Shown one piece after another: positions 39,113-48,216 of a DNA stretch of 64,000 bases. The notes beneath the pieces were generated by a model. That model ran no database searches and was not told where the DNA came from. It saw only the letters and a list, made by a program, of their open reading frames with translations. Location: assembly GCF_003331055.1 (NCBI RefSeq), contig NZ_PUQD01000012.1, forward strand, positions 1-64,000, given 5' to 3'. This DNA comes from Pseudomonas sp. AFG_SD02_1510_Pfu_092. GTDB lineage: Bacteria > Pseudomonadota > Gammaproteobacteria > Pseudomonadales > Pseudomonadaceae. The first letter of the stretch is position 1. Each line of letters opens with the position of its first letter. The position numbers were made by a program, and so were the translations under genes.

Positions 39113-40573
39113 TCAGTCTCGCTCGGCGAACAGAGCCTTGACGAACGGCTCGGCTTCGAAGGTACGCAGGTCGTCGATGCCTTCACCCACACCGATGAAG
39201 CGGATCGGCAGCTTGAACTGCTTGGCCAGGGCAAAGATCACCCCACCCTTGGCGGTGCCGTCCAGCTTGGTCAGGGCCAGGCCGGTCAGTTCGACGCTCT
39301 GGTTGAAGTACTTGGCCTGGCTGATGGCGTTCTGGCCGGTGCCGGCGTCGAGCACCAGCAACACCTCGTGCGGCGCATCAGCGTCAAGCTTGCCGATGAC
39401 CCGGCGGACCTTCTTCAGCTCTTCCATCAGGTTGTCTTTGGTGTGCAGGCGGCCGGCGGTGTCGGCGATCAGCACATCGACGTTACGGGCCTTGGCGGCC
39501 TGCACCGCATCGAAGATCACCGAGGCGGAATCGGCACCGGTGTGCTGGGCAATCACCGGGATCTGGTTGCGCTCGCCCCACACCTGCAACTGCTCGACCG
39601 CAGCGGCACGGAAGGTGTCACCCGCCGCCAGCATGACTTTCTTGCCTTCGAGCTGCAGCTTCTTGGCCAGCTTGCCGATAGTGGTGGTCTTGCCGGCACC
39701 GTTCACGCCGACCACCAGGATCACGTAGGGCTTGTTCTGCGCCTGAACCACCATCGGCTGCTCGACCGGGCGCAGCAGCGCGGCCAGTTCTTCCTGCAGC
39801 GACTTGTACAGGGCATCGGCGTCGGCCAGCTGCTTGCGGGCGACCTTCTGGGTCAGGTTCTGAACGATGGTCGAAGTGGCTTCGACACCTACGTCGGCCG
39901 TCAGCAGGCGGGTCTCGATCTCGTCGAGCAGGTCGTCATCGATGACTTTCTTGCCCAGGAACAGGCTGGCCATGCCCTCGCCGATGCTGGCGCTGGTCTT
40001 CGACAAGCCCTGCTTGAGGCGGGCGAAGAAGCCAGGCTTGGCCTGCTCGGTCGTCGAGGAGGCTGGCGCAGCTTCGTCAGCTACAGGTGCAGCAACCACA
40101 GCCGCAGGCGCAGCGGGTTCCGCTGCCGGGCGGTCCGGGATTGCCGGCGGCGCTTTCGGCTCCAGGTCCGGCACCAGTGCCACGGGTTCTTCCGCGACTG
40201 GCAGCACTAGGTTGCTGACTGGCGCGACAGGCTCCACGACCGGGGCCTGTTCGACACGGGCGACCTCGACCGGAGCAGCTTGCAGCGGCGCGGAAGCGAC
40301 GGGCTCGGGTTCGGGAGCCTGCAATGGCTGGGAGGCAACCGGCTCCGCGGCAGGCGCTTCAACTACCGGCGCTTGCGCGGGTTCGGCAGGCTGTGGCGCT
40401 GCAACCGCGGGGGCCTCGACCGGAGCGACTGCAGGTTGCTCGACGGCGGGAGCTTCAGGCGCGGGCGAGCCCGCGTCCGCAGGTTGTTGCGGCTTCTTGC
40501 GAAACCAGCTGAACAGGCCTTTCTTCTCGCCAGCCTCGGCTGGCGCTTTTTTGTCGTCGTTGGAACCAAACAT
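39113..40573 (-). CDS. ftsY: Signal recognition particle receptor FtsY
   Basis: This 486-residue SRP GTPase targets ribosomes to the Sec translocon. The NG domain occupies the C-terminal 300 residues, with G1 GVNGAGKTTT, G3 DTAGRLHTKD and G4 TKLDGTAKGG. The N-terminal acidic A-domain (about 20-165) is long and built of Pro/Ala/Val/Glu repeats (EAPAVEQPAV-type units). It starts a cluster with ftsE, ftsX and rpoH and is divergent from the first M16 peptidase pair. Confidence 0.96.
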   Translation of the reverse strand: MFGSNDDKKAPAEAGEKKGLFSWFRKKPQQPADAGSPAPEAPAVEQPAVAPVEAPAVAAPQPAEPAQAPVVEAPAAEPVASQPLQAPEPEPVASAPLQAAPVEVARVEQAPVVEPVAPVSNLVLPVAEEPVALVPDLEPKAPPAIPDRPAAEPAAPAAVVAAPVADEAAPASSTTEQAKPGFFARLKQGLSKTSASIGEGMASLFLGKKVIDDDLLDEIETRLLTADVGVEATSTIVQNLTQKVARKQLADADALYKSLQEELAALLRPVEQPMVVQAQNKPYVILVVGVNGAGKTTTIGKLAKKLQLEGKKVMLAAGDTFRAAAVEQLQVWGERNQIPVIAQHTGADSASVIFDAVQAAKARNVDVLIADTAGRLHTKDNLMEELKKVRRVIGKLDADAPHEVLLVLDAGTGQNAISQAKYFNQSVELTGLALTKLDGTAKGGVIFALAKQFKLPIRFIGVGEGIDDLRTFEAEPFVKALFAERD

Positions 40574-40804
40574 GGAAGACGGCTATCTCAGGGTAGCGAT
40601 GGGCCAGCTATGGCGCATCGGGAATTCTCTCTACGCAGAACAGACTATCTTGAAGCCGGCTGGTTCATGCGCAACGTTTTGTCTTGATGTCCTGTGGGCC
40701 AGAACGGCGACAGGCATGGTCGCCAGGCAACCGGATCAGTATCCTAGCACCTCCTGGCCTGCCGACGCTAAACCCAGCGGGCCGCCGAACAGGTTAAACA
40801 CCGT

Positions 40805-42160
40805 ATGAATGCTCTAGCCCGCCGCGCCGCAGGCCTGTTGCTCGGCACGCTGTGCCTGCCGTTCGCGGCCTTTGCCGCCGATGTGCAACCCACCCACGAG
40901 TTCATCCTCGACAATGGCCTGAAAGTGGTGGTGCGCGAAGACCATCGCGCCCCGGTGGTGGTGTCGCAGATCTGGTACAAGGTTGGCTCCAGCTACGAAA
41001 CCCCGGGCCAGACCGGCTTGTCCCATGCCCTGGAACACATGATGTTCAAGGGTAGCGCCAAGGTCGGCCCCGGCGAGGCCTCGCGCATCCTGCGTGACAT
41101 CGGCGCCGACGAGAACGCCTTCACCAGCGACGACTACACCGCCTATTACCAGGTACTGGCCCGCGATCGCCTGCCGGTGGCACTGGAGCTGGAGGCCGAC
41201 CGCCTGGCCAGCCTGCGCCTGCCGGCCGACGAGTTCAGCCGCGAAATCGAGGTCATCAAGGAAGAGCGCCGCCTGCGCACCGACGACCAGCCCAACGCCA
41301 AGGCGTTCGAGTTGTTCCGCGCGATGGCCTACCCGGCCAGCGGCTACCACACGCCGACCATCGGCTGGATGGCCGACCTGGAACGCATGAAGGTCGAAGA
41401 GCTGCGCCACTGGTACGAATCCTGGTATGCGCCGAACAACGCCACCCTGGTGGTGGTCGGCGATGTCACCGCCGATGAGGTCAAAGGCCTGGCACAGAAG
41501 TACTTCGGCAGCATTCCCAAACGCGCCGTGCCGCCGGCCAAACTGCCGCTGGAGCTGGCCGAACCAGGCCAGCGCCAGCTGACCCTGCACGTACGCACTC
41601 AGCTGCCCAGCCTCATTTACGGCTTCAACGTGCCCGGCCTGGCCACCGCCAAGGACCCGCGCACCGTGCATGCCCTGCGGCTGATCTCGGCGCTGCTCGA
41701 CGGCGGCTACAGCGCCCGCATGCCGGCCCGCCTGGAGCGTGGCCAGGAGCTGGTGGCCGGTGCATCGTCCAGTTACAACGCCTTCACCCGTGGCGACAGC
41801 CTGTTCCTGGTCTCGGCGACGCCGAACGTGCAGAAGCAGAAAACCCTCGCTGATGTCGAGAAAGGCGTGTGGCAGCTGCTGGACGAACTCAAGACCACCC
41901 CGCCCAGCGCCGAAGAGCTGGAACGCGTGCGCGCCCAGGTCATCGCCGGCCTGGTCTATGACCGCGATTCCATCAGCAGCCAGGCCACCACCATCGGCCA
42001 GCTGGAAACCGTCGGCCTGTCGTGGAAGCTGATCGACAGCGAACTGGACGAGCTCAAGCGCGTCACCCCGCAGGACATCCAGAACGCCGCGCGCACCTAC
42101 TTCACCCGCGAACGCCTGAGCGTTGCCCATGTACTGCCCGAGGAGTCCGCTCATGAGTGA
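40805..42160 (+). CDS. Exported M16 zinc peptidase, catalytic subunit (pair 1)
   Basis: This 451-residue M16B peptidase carries an N-terminal signal peptide (MNALARRAAGLLLGTLCLPF, cleaved near AFAADVQ). The inverted zinc motif is HALEH (about residues 74-78) with the third ligand Glu in EVIKEERR. It should degrade peptides in the periplasm as a heterodimer with the next gene product. The two genes overlap by eight bases (ATGAGTGA), so translation is coupled. Divergent from ftsY. Specific substrate unknown. Confidence 0.88.
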   Translation: MNALARRAAGLLLGTLCLPFAAFAADVQPTHEFILDNGLKVVVREDHRAPVVVSQIWYKVGSSYETPGQTGLSHALEHMMFKGSAKVGPGEASRILRDIGADENAFTSDDYTAYYQVLARDRLPVALELEADRLASLRLPADEFSREIEVIKEERRLRTDDQPNAKAFELFRAMAYPASGYHTPTIGWMADLERMKVEELRHWYESWYAPNNATLVVVGDVTADEVKGLAQKYFGSIPKRAVPPAKLPLELAEPGQRQLTLHVRTQLPSLIYGFNVPGLATAKDPRTVHALRLISALLDGGYSARMPARLERGQELVAGASSSYNAFTRGDSLFLVSATPNVQKQKTLADVEKGVWQLLDELKTTPPSAEELERVRAQVIAGLVYDRDSISSQATTIGQLETVGLSWKLIDSELDELKRVTPQDIQNAARTYFTRERLSVAHVLPEESAHE

Positions 42161-43652
42161 CCGCCGCGCACCACGCCCAAGCCTGCTGGCCACGGGCATC
42201 CGCGCCCTGACGCTGGCCGCCGTGCTGGCCGCCCCGGCGCTGGCCGACAGCAACACCCCGGCCGCCAAGGCCGACAGCAGCGCGGCCCGCCCGGCCAACA
42301 CCCTGCAGTCGCTGGCCGAGCTGGATGGCAAGGCGCCCAGCCGGCGCCAGCTGAACATCCAGCACTGGAGCACCGCCGAAGGCGCCCGGGTACTGTTCGT
42401 CGAAGCCCGCGAACTGCCGATGTTCGACCTGCGCGTCACCTTCGCCGCCGGCAGCAGCCAGGATGGCGACACCCCAGGCCTGGCCGCCCTGACCAACGCC
42501 ATGCTCAACGAGGGCGTGGCCGGCAAGGATGTGACCGCCATCGCCGAAGGCTTCGAGGGCCTGGGTGCAGATTTTGGCAACGGTTCCTACCGCGACATGG
42601 CCGTGACCTCGCTGCGCAGCCTCAGTGCCAAAGACAAGCGCGAACCGGCCCTCAAGCTGTTCACCGAGGTGGCCGGCAAGCCGACCTTCCCCGAGGACGC
42701 CCTCGAGCGCATCAAGAACCAGATGCTGGCTGGCTTCGAGTACGAAAAGCAGAACCCCGGAAAGATCGCTGGCAAGGCGTTGTTCGGCAAACTCTACGGC
42801 GACCACCCCTACGCCCACCCAAGCGACGGCACCGCCGAGAGCATTACCGGTATCACCCTGGCACAACTGCGCGCTTTCCATGCCAAGGCCTATACCGGCG
42901 GCAACGCGGTCATCGCCCTGGTCGGCGACCTCAGCCGTGCCGAGGCCCAGGCCATCGCCGCCCAGGTGTCCGCCGGCCTGCCCAAGGGCCCGGCACTGGC
43001 CGCACCGGCCCAGCCCGGCGAAGCCAAGCCCGGCCTGACCCACATCGACTTCCCCTCCAAGCAGACCCACCTGATGCTCGCCGAGCTCGGTATCGATCGC
43101 CAGGACCCGGACTGGCCGGCGCTGTCACTGGGCAACCAGATTCTTGGCGGCGGGGCGTTCGGCACCCGCCTGATGAGCGAAGTGCGTGAAAAACGCGGCC
43201 TGACCTACGGCGTGTACTCCGCGTTCAGCCCGATGCAGGTGCGCGGCCCGTTCATGATCAACCTGCAGACCCGCGCCGAACTCAGCGAAGGCACGCTCAA
43301 GCTGGTGCAGGGCATTCTTGCCGACTACCTGAAGAGCGGCCCGACCCAGCAGGAACTGGACGATGCCAAGCGCGAACTGGCCGGCAGCTTCCCGCTGTCC
43401 AATGCCAGCAACGCCAGCATCGTCGGCCAACTGGGCGCCATCGGCTTCTACAACCTGCCGCTGACCTGGCTGGAGGACTTCATGCAGCAGTCCCAGGCCC
43501 TCACCGTCGAGCAGGTCAAGGCGGCCATGAACAAACACCTGTCAGCCGATAAACTGGTGATCGTCACCGCTGGCCCGAAAGTGCCACAAAAACCGCTGCC
43601 AGCACCCACGGACAAGCCTGCCGAGCAACCGCTCGGCGTACCGGAGCACTAA
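42153..43652 (+). CDS. Exported M16 peptidase-like subunit, non-catalytic (pair 1)
   Basis: The ATG at 42153 (MSDRRAPRPSLLATGIRALT) gives 499 residues with a signal peptide (…AAVLAAPALADS). The HxxEH motif is replaced (LAALTNAMLNEG), so it cannot bind zinc, but the conserved R/Y substrate-binding residues (EKRGLTYGVYS) remain. This is the standard non-catalytic half of a bacterial M16B heterodimer. Its end overlaps the rsmD start by one base. Confidence 0.86.
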   Translation: MSDRRAPRPSLLATGIRALTLAAVLAAPALADSNTPAAKADSSAARPANTLQSLAELDGKAPSRRQLNIQHWSTAEGARVLFVEARELPMFDLRVTFAAGSSQDGDTPGLAALTNAMLNEGVAGKDVTAIAEGFEGLGADFGNGSYRDMAVTSLRSLSAKDKREPALKLFTEVAGKPTFPEDALERIKNQMLAGFEYEKQNPGKIAGKALFGKLYGDHPYAHPSDGTAESITGITLAQLRAFHAKAYTGGNAVIALVGDLSRAEAQAIAAQVSAGLPKGPALAAPAQPGEAKPGLTHIDFPSKQTHLMLAELGIDRQDPDWPALSLGNQILGGGAFGTRLMSEVREKRGLTYGVYSAFSPMQVRGPFMINLQTRAELSEGTLKLVQGILADYLKSGPTQQELDDAKRELAGSFPLSNASNASIVGQLGAIGFYNLPLTWLEDFMQQSQALTVEQVKAAMNKHLSADKLVIVTAGPKVPQKPLPAPTDKPAEQPLGVPEH

Positions 43653-44254
43653 TGCCTAGATCCACCCCTCCCGCCCGCCCGCAAACGGGCCAAAGCAAGG
43701 GCCAGGGCCACCTGCGCATCATCGCCGGCGAATGGCGCAGCCGCCGCCTGTCGGTGCCGGACGGCGAGGGCCTGCGGCCAACGCCCGACCGCGTGCGCGA
43801 AACCGTGTTCAACTGGCTGGCGCCATACATCGAGGGCGCCCGCGTGCTGGACGCCTTCACCGGCAGCGGCGCACTGGTGCTGGAAGCCCTGTCCCGCGGG
43901 GCCGAGGACGCCGTGGCGCTGGACAGCAATCCGGCGGCCATCGCCAACCTGAAGAACAACCTCGAGATCCTGCGCTGCCCGCGCGGGCAGATCCTGCAGA
44001 CCGACGCCCTGCGTTACCTGCAGGGCCCGGCCAAGCAGCAGTTCGACGTAGTGTTTCTCGACCCGCCGTTCCATCAGGACCTGCTGGCCGACACCTGCAA
44101 CCTGCTGGAGCACAACCAGTGGCTGTGCGAACAGGCCTGGGTCTACACCGAAAGCGAGGCGGCGCCGTCGGCCTTGCAGCTACCGGGCAACTGGCGCCTG
44201 CACCGAGAGAAAAAGACTGGTCAGGTGTACTACGCGCTTTGGCAACGGGGCTGA
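43652..44254 (+). CDS. rsmD: 16S rRNA (guanine-966-N2)-methyltransferase
   Basis: This 200-residue SAM enzyme methylates G966 in the 30S subunit. It shows GHLRIIAGEWRSRRL, LDAFTGSGALVLEALSRGA (SAM binding) and VVFLDPPFHQDLL (DPPF catalytic motif). The first ~25 residues are basic and disordered. It shares one base with the M16 gene before it, so it is translationally linked. Confidence 0.95.
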   Translation: MPRSTPPARPQTGQSKGQGHLRIIAGEWRSRRLSVPDGEGLRPTPDRVRETVFNWLAPYIEGARVLDAFTGSGALVLEALSRGAEDAVALDSNPAAIANLKNNLEILRCPRGQILQTDALRYLQGPAKQQFDVVFLDPPFHQDLLADTCNLLEHNQWLCEQAWVYTESEAAPSALQLPGNWRLHREKKTGQVYYALWQRG

Positions 44255-44316
44255 TCCCGTAACCTAAGGGTGGCGTACTTAGTTACCGCGCCCCCGTCAC
44301 GAGCATGATTGAAGCT

Positions 44317-44340
44317 GCTCCTTCGCATCTTTGCAGGAGC
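44317..44340 (+). promoter_or_regulatory. Hairpin covering the ribosome-binding site of the second M16 pair
   Basis: GCTCCT (44317-44322) can pair with AGGAGC (44335-44340). The AGGAG is the only good Shine-Dalgarno before the ATG at 44350 (10 bases away), so the hairpin would hide it. A thermometer-like or other translational switch is inference. Confidence 0.5.
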
Positions 44341-44349
44341 ACTTCAGCC

Positions 44350-45642
44350 ATGACCGAACATTCCTCCCCGACAAACGCGCTACACACCTTTACCCTCGAC
44401 AACGGCATGCGCGTCTACCTGCGTGAGGACCACCGCGCCCCGTTGGTCAGTGTGCAGCTTTGGTACCACGTCGGGTCCAGTTACGAACCACCGGGCCATA
44501 CTGGCCTGTCTCACGCACTGGAACATCTGCTTTTCGAAGGCAGCAGCAAACTGGCAGCCGGCGAATACTCAACACTCATGACCCGCTTGGGTGGTGACCC
44601 GAATGCGTTCACGCAATCGGATGCCACGGTGTTCCCGCTCACCTTACCGGCCAGCCGCCTGGAAATAGCCCTGGAAGCCATGGCCGATGTCATGGCCAGC
44701 GCCGCCCTCTGCGATACGCCTTTTGCCAGGGAACTGTCGGTCGTCATGGCCGAGCGGCGGGAAAATGTCGACAACAGCCCGATCGCGCTCGCACTGGAAC
44801 ATCACCAGTCGTTGACCTATGGCCATTCCGGCTACGGCACGCCAGTCATCGGCCACCAGATCGATCTTGAGCACATAACCCCGGCGGCGGCACGCACCTG
44901 GCACCAGACCTGGTATTACCCCAATAACGCCACCCTCGCGGTGGCGGGCGACATGACCCTGCCACAGCTACAAGCCCTGGTTATGCGGCATTTCGCGCCG
45001 ATACCAGCTAAACGCCTGCCCATGCGCGAGGCCCCGATGGCGCCTACCAACCTGGTCAGGCGCCAGCAGACCCTGCGCCTGCCAGGCCTGTACAACGGCG
45101 CGATCCTCGGTTTCAACCTGCCCAGCCAATGCACCGCCGCGTCGGATGCACAAGCCTATGCGTTGCGGTTACTGCCAGACATTCTTGCCGATGGCCAGGC
45201 TAGCAGGCTGCAGCGGCTGCTGGTGCAGGATGAGCCGCTGTTGCAGGCGCTGCGAGGGGTCTATGAACCTTGGCAACGCGGCGACAGCATGTTTGCCCTT
45301 TACACATTCAGCAGCCCACACATCACACCCGAAGCCGCAGCCGAGCGACTGATGCGCGAGATAGAAGCGTTTCGCCAGGCGGGCCCCACCCGGCAAGACC
45401 TTGAACGCGCCAAGGCCCGCCTGCTGGCCAGGCAACTGTTCGAAAGAGATGACATTGCCAAACAGGCTCACGCCATCGGTAAACAGGCCTGCTGCGGGCT
45501 CGACCCGGTTGCCCTGGATGACGAGCGCCAAGCCATAGAGGCGGTGACTGCCGAGGAGCTCGGCCAGACGGCCTACGACTACCTTATCGAATCCCGGGCA
45601 ACCATGACCTTCATGCACGCCAAGGAGAACGCTCATGCCTGA
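44350..45642 (+). CDS. M16 zinc peptidase, catalytic subunit (pair 2), no signal peptide
   Basis: Starts at MTEHSSPTNALHTFTLDNGM (44350, 430 residues) after an AGGAG site; an upstream in-frame ATG at 44305 adds 15 polar residues and no signal. Zinc motif HALEH and third ligand Glu in VVMAERR are intact. It is a clear paralogue of the pair 1 catalytic subunit (shared REDHRAP, YVGSSYE-type, LSHALEH and NNATL blocks) but diverged throughout and has no export signal, so it should be cytoplasmic. Local GC is lower than in pair 1. It overlaps the next gene by eight bases (ATGCCTGA). Confidence 0.85.
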   Translation: MTEHSSPTNALHTFTLDNGMRVYLREDHRAPLVSVQLWYHVGSSYEPPGHTGLSHALEHLLFEGSSKLAAGEYSTLMTRLGGDPNAFTQSDATVFPLTLPASRLEIALEAMADVMASAALCDTPFARELSVVMAERRENVDNSPIALALEHHQSLTYGHSGYGTPVIGHQIDLEHITPAAARTWHQTWYYPNNATLAVAGDMTLPQLQALVMRHFAPIPAKRLPMREAPMAPTNLVRRQQTLRLPGLYNGAILGFNLPSQCTAASDAQAYALRLLPDILADGQASRLQRLLVQDEPLLQALRGVYEPWQRGDSMFALYTFSSPHITPEAAAERLMREIEAFRQAGPTRQDLERAKARLLARQLFERDDIAKQAHAIGKQACCGLDPVALDDERQAIEAVTAEELGQTAYDYLIESRATMTFMHAKENAHA

Positions 45643-47011
45643 CATCACTTCGACCGCGCATCAACCCGATGTAGCCTGCAGCATCGGCAAGAGTCGCTTG
45701 CAGTCCACTCAAGGGCTCGACCTGGACCAGTTCGAAACCTTGCACACGCCAGTCCAGGCCTGGACCACGATGGCCGGTACAGGCGTGAAATTCGTCGAGG
45801 CTCACGGGCTACCGATTGTCGACGTGGTACTGCGTTTCAAGGCTGGTACCAGCCAGGACACCGATCAGCTTGGCCTGGCAGCCCTGACCCTTTACATGCT
45901 TGACGAGGGCAGCCAGCGACATACCGCGACCCAGCACGCAGAGCAACTGGAACGCCTGGGCGCAATCACGCAAAAAGAGATACGCCTGGAGCATGCCACG
46001 CTCTGTCTGCGCAGCCTCAGCAACCAGGCAAGGCTCGATGCGGCCCTTGAACTGTTCATGGACCTTGCCGCAAATCCCGCATTTCCCGCCCTTGCACTGG
46101 AAAAGATAAAACAGCAGCTACAAAGCCTGAACGCCTCGCGCGAACGGCAGCCTGTCTTGAGAGCACGCAAGGAAGCATACCGCCATCTGTTCAACGGCCA
46201 TCCTTATGGCACAAGCCTGGGAAGCACCCGGCAGGGCATTGAAGCCATCACTGTCGATGACCTGCGCAGGTTCCATCAACGCGCCTACGCTGCCAGCAAC
46301 CTTGAAATGGTGCTGGTAGGGGACCTTTCCTTGAGCGAAGCCCAAGCGATCGCTCAACGGATAAGCGAGGCCCTGCCACAGGGCTGGGCTGCCGCTGAAC
46401 TGCCCTCGCCACCCATGACCACCAGCGCAACGATCAATATCGACCAGCCCGGTGCAAGCAGCGCAGCGTTGCTTGCACTGCCCATGAATGTGCCGGCCAA
46501 TGATCCCGAATTTCTGGCCCTGATACTGGGCAGCGAAGTACTCGGAGGGGGCTTCGAGTCCCGCTTGATGACGGAGCTACGCCAGCGCCGCGGTCTTACC
46601 TACGGCATCTACAGCCGGGTGAAGCCCCTGAGTGCAGGAGGGTTGTTCGCTGTTGAATGGGAAATCGCGCCCCATTACGTGCAAGGCTCGCAGGCCTTGG
46701 TAGAGGCGCAGATGCGCGAATTCATCGACAAAGGACCAACCCCGGCGCAATTGCAGTTCGCCCGCAAGCAGCTGGTGGGGGATTTGCTGCGCGCCGTTGC
46801 GCAAAACCAGAGCCTGGCGGCGTTGCTTACCGAGGTCACCCAGCAACGTCAGCCTGCCGACCACCTGAACACCTACATCGAGCGCATCAGCGCCATCACT
46901 CCGGCAGATGTGCGCCGGGTCATGCAACGTCGGCTGAACCTGGACGGCAAAGTTCTGGTCAGCGTCGGCCCCCGTGCCGACCAGCAAGCGTTGCCAGCCA
47001 CCGACCAATAG
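45635..47011 (+). CDS. M16 peptidase-like subunit, non-catalytic (pair 2), no signal peptide
   Basis: A 458-residue protein beginning MPDITSTAHQPDVACSIG, with no hydrophobic signal. The zinc site is lost (LAALTLYMLDEGS) while RRGLTYGIYSRV keeps the substrate-binding Arg/Tyr. It is paralogous to the second gene of pair 1 in its C-terminal half (LGGGFESRLMTELRQRRGL vs. LGGGAFGTRLMSEVREKRG). Bases around 45960-46140 run at roughly 52-58% GC by hand count, low for this genome. Probably a cytoplasmic heterodimer with the preceding protein; substrate unknown. Confidence 0.82.
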   Translation: MPDITSTAHQPDVACSIGKSRLQSTQGLDLDQFETLHTPVQAWTTMAGTGVKFVEAHGLPIVDVVLRFKAGTSQDTDQLGLAALTLYMLDEGSQRHTATQHAEQLERLGAITQKEIRLEHATLCLRSLSNQARLDAALELFMDLAANPAFPALALEKIKQQLQSLNASRERQPVLRARKEAYRHLFNGHPYGTSLGSTRQGIEAITVDDLRRFHQRAYAASNLEMVLVGDLSLSEAQAIAQRISEALPQGWAAAELPSPPMTTSATINIDQPGASSAALLALPMNVPANDPEFLALILGSEVLGGGFESRLMTELRQRRGLTYGIYSRVKPLSAGGLFAVEWEIAPHYVQGSQALVEAQMREFIDKGPTPAQLQFARKQLVGDLLRAVAQNQSLAALLTEVTQQRQPADHLNTYIERISAITPADVRRVMQRRLNLDGKVLVSVGPRADQQALPATDQ

Positions 47012-47071
47012 CGCAGGTACAGTGGCGCTGTTTCGTGGCACTCTAGGCAGGCACACCAAGAGCCACCCAGC

Positions 47072-48064
47072 ATGCCCAGCCCCAGCGCCACTTTCCGCCC
47101 GGCCATCGGCCTTTCCAACCCCCACCTGCAAACCCTGTGGGGACCACTGTGGCGCAAGCTGCCCGACCTCAAGCGCAACCGCGAGCGGCTATGGCTGGCC
47201 GATGGCGATTTCATCGACCTCGACTGGCACGGCCCGCACCAGCCGCATGCGCCGCTGGTGCTGGTGTTGCACGGCTTGACCGGCTCGTCCCATTCGCCCT
47301 ATGTCAAAGGCCTGCAGCAAGCGCTGCAGGACCGTGGCTGGGCCAGTGTGGCAGCGAACTGGCGTGGTTGTTCGGGCGAGCCCAACCTGCTGCCACGCAG
47401 CTACCATTCCGGCGCCAGCGAAGACCTGGCCGAAATCGTCAGCCACCTGCGCGCCCAGCGCCCGTTGGCACCGTTGTATGCGGTGGGTTACTCGCTGGGC
47501 GGCAACGTGCTGCTGAAATACCTGGGCGAAAGCGGCATCGCCAGCCAGCTGCAAGCAGCGGTGGCGGTGTCGGTGCCGTTTCGTCTGGATCACTGCGCCG
47601 ACCGCATCGGCCAAGGTTTTTCCAAGGTGTATCAGGCGCATTTCATGCGTGAGATGCTGGCGTATGTGCAGCGCAAACAACGGCAGTTCCACGCCAGCGG
47701 CCAGCATGAACGCCTGGCCACGCTGGAGCGCCTGGGGCCATTGACCAAGCTGCGCACGTTCTGGGACTTCGACGGCAGGGTCACCGCACCCTTGAACGGC
47801 TTTCGCGATGTGCACGACTACTACCGCCGTTCATCAAGCCATTTCTTCCTCGGCCAGAACCGTACGCCGACGCTGATCATCCACTCCAGCGATGACCCGT
47901 TCGTCTCCGGCCACAGCCTGCCAACCGCGCGGGAACTGGCCCCCCAGACCCGCCTCGAGCTGCACAGCAGCGGCGGCCATGTCGGCTTCGTCGAGGGCAG
48001 CCTGCGCAACCCGGGCTATTACCTGGAACGGCGCATCCCGCAGTGGTTGGTCGAGGGCACATGA
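47072..48064 (+). CDS. YheT-family alpha/beta hydrolase
   Basis: This 330-residue protein has the UPF0017/YheT pattern: FRPAIGLSNPHLQTLWGPL at the start, VLVLHGLTGSSHSPY (oxyanion region), the nucleophile elbow GYSLGGNVLLKYLGE with Ser, and DPFVSGHSLP plus a C-terminal SSGGHVGF with the triad His. Substrate is unknown; relatives are carboxylesterases or lipases. 60 bases separate it from the M16 pair, and a REP pair follows. Confidence 0.85.
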   Translation: MPSPSATFRPAIGLSNPHLQTLWGPLWRKLPDLKRNRERLWLADGDFIDLDWHGPHQPHAPLVLVLHGLTGSSHSPYVKGLQQALQDRGWASVAANWRGCSGEPNLLPRSYHSGASEDLAEIVSHLRAQRPLAPLYAVGYSLGGNVLLKYLGESGIASQLQAAVAVSVPFRLDHCADRIGQGFSKVYQAHFMREMLAYVQRKQRQFHASGQHERLATLERLGPLTKLRTFWDFDGRVTAPLNGFRDVHDYYRRSSSHFFLGQNRTPTLIIHSSDDPFVSGHSLPTARELAPQTRLELHSSGGHVGFVEGSLRNPGYYLERRIPQWLVEGT

Positions 48065-48105
48065 CCGCTTGAGCCAGCACAGGCTCGGTTTGAGCGGGCG
48101 CGATT

Positions 48106-48194
48106 CCTGTGGGAGCGGGCGTGCCCGCGAACACCGGCGCAGCCGGTGCCGGGCAGCGCGCTGGATTCTTCGCGGGCACGCCCGCTCCCACAGG
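48106..48194. repeat. Inverted REP pair
   Basis: CCTGTGGGAGCGGGCGTGCC at 48106-48125 with its opposed partner at 48167-48194, and an ACCGGC-GCA-GCCGGT mini-hairpin inside. Lies between convergent yheT-like and sulfurtransferase genes. Confidence 0.88.
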
Positions 48195-48216
48195 TTCCTG
48201 CAAACCGCAGATAGTT

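Noticed and set aside
44350..47011. PQQ biosynthesis peptidase (PqqF/PqqG-like)
   Set aside because: No pqqA, pqqB, pqqC, pqqD or pqqE gene is nearby and the proteins pair as ordinary M16B subunits.
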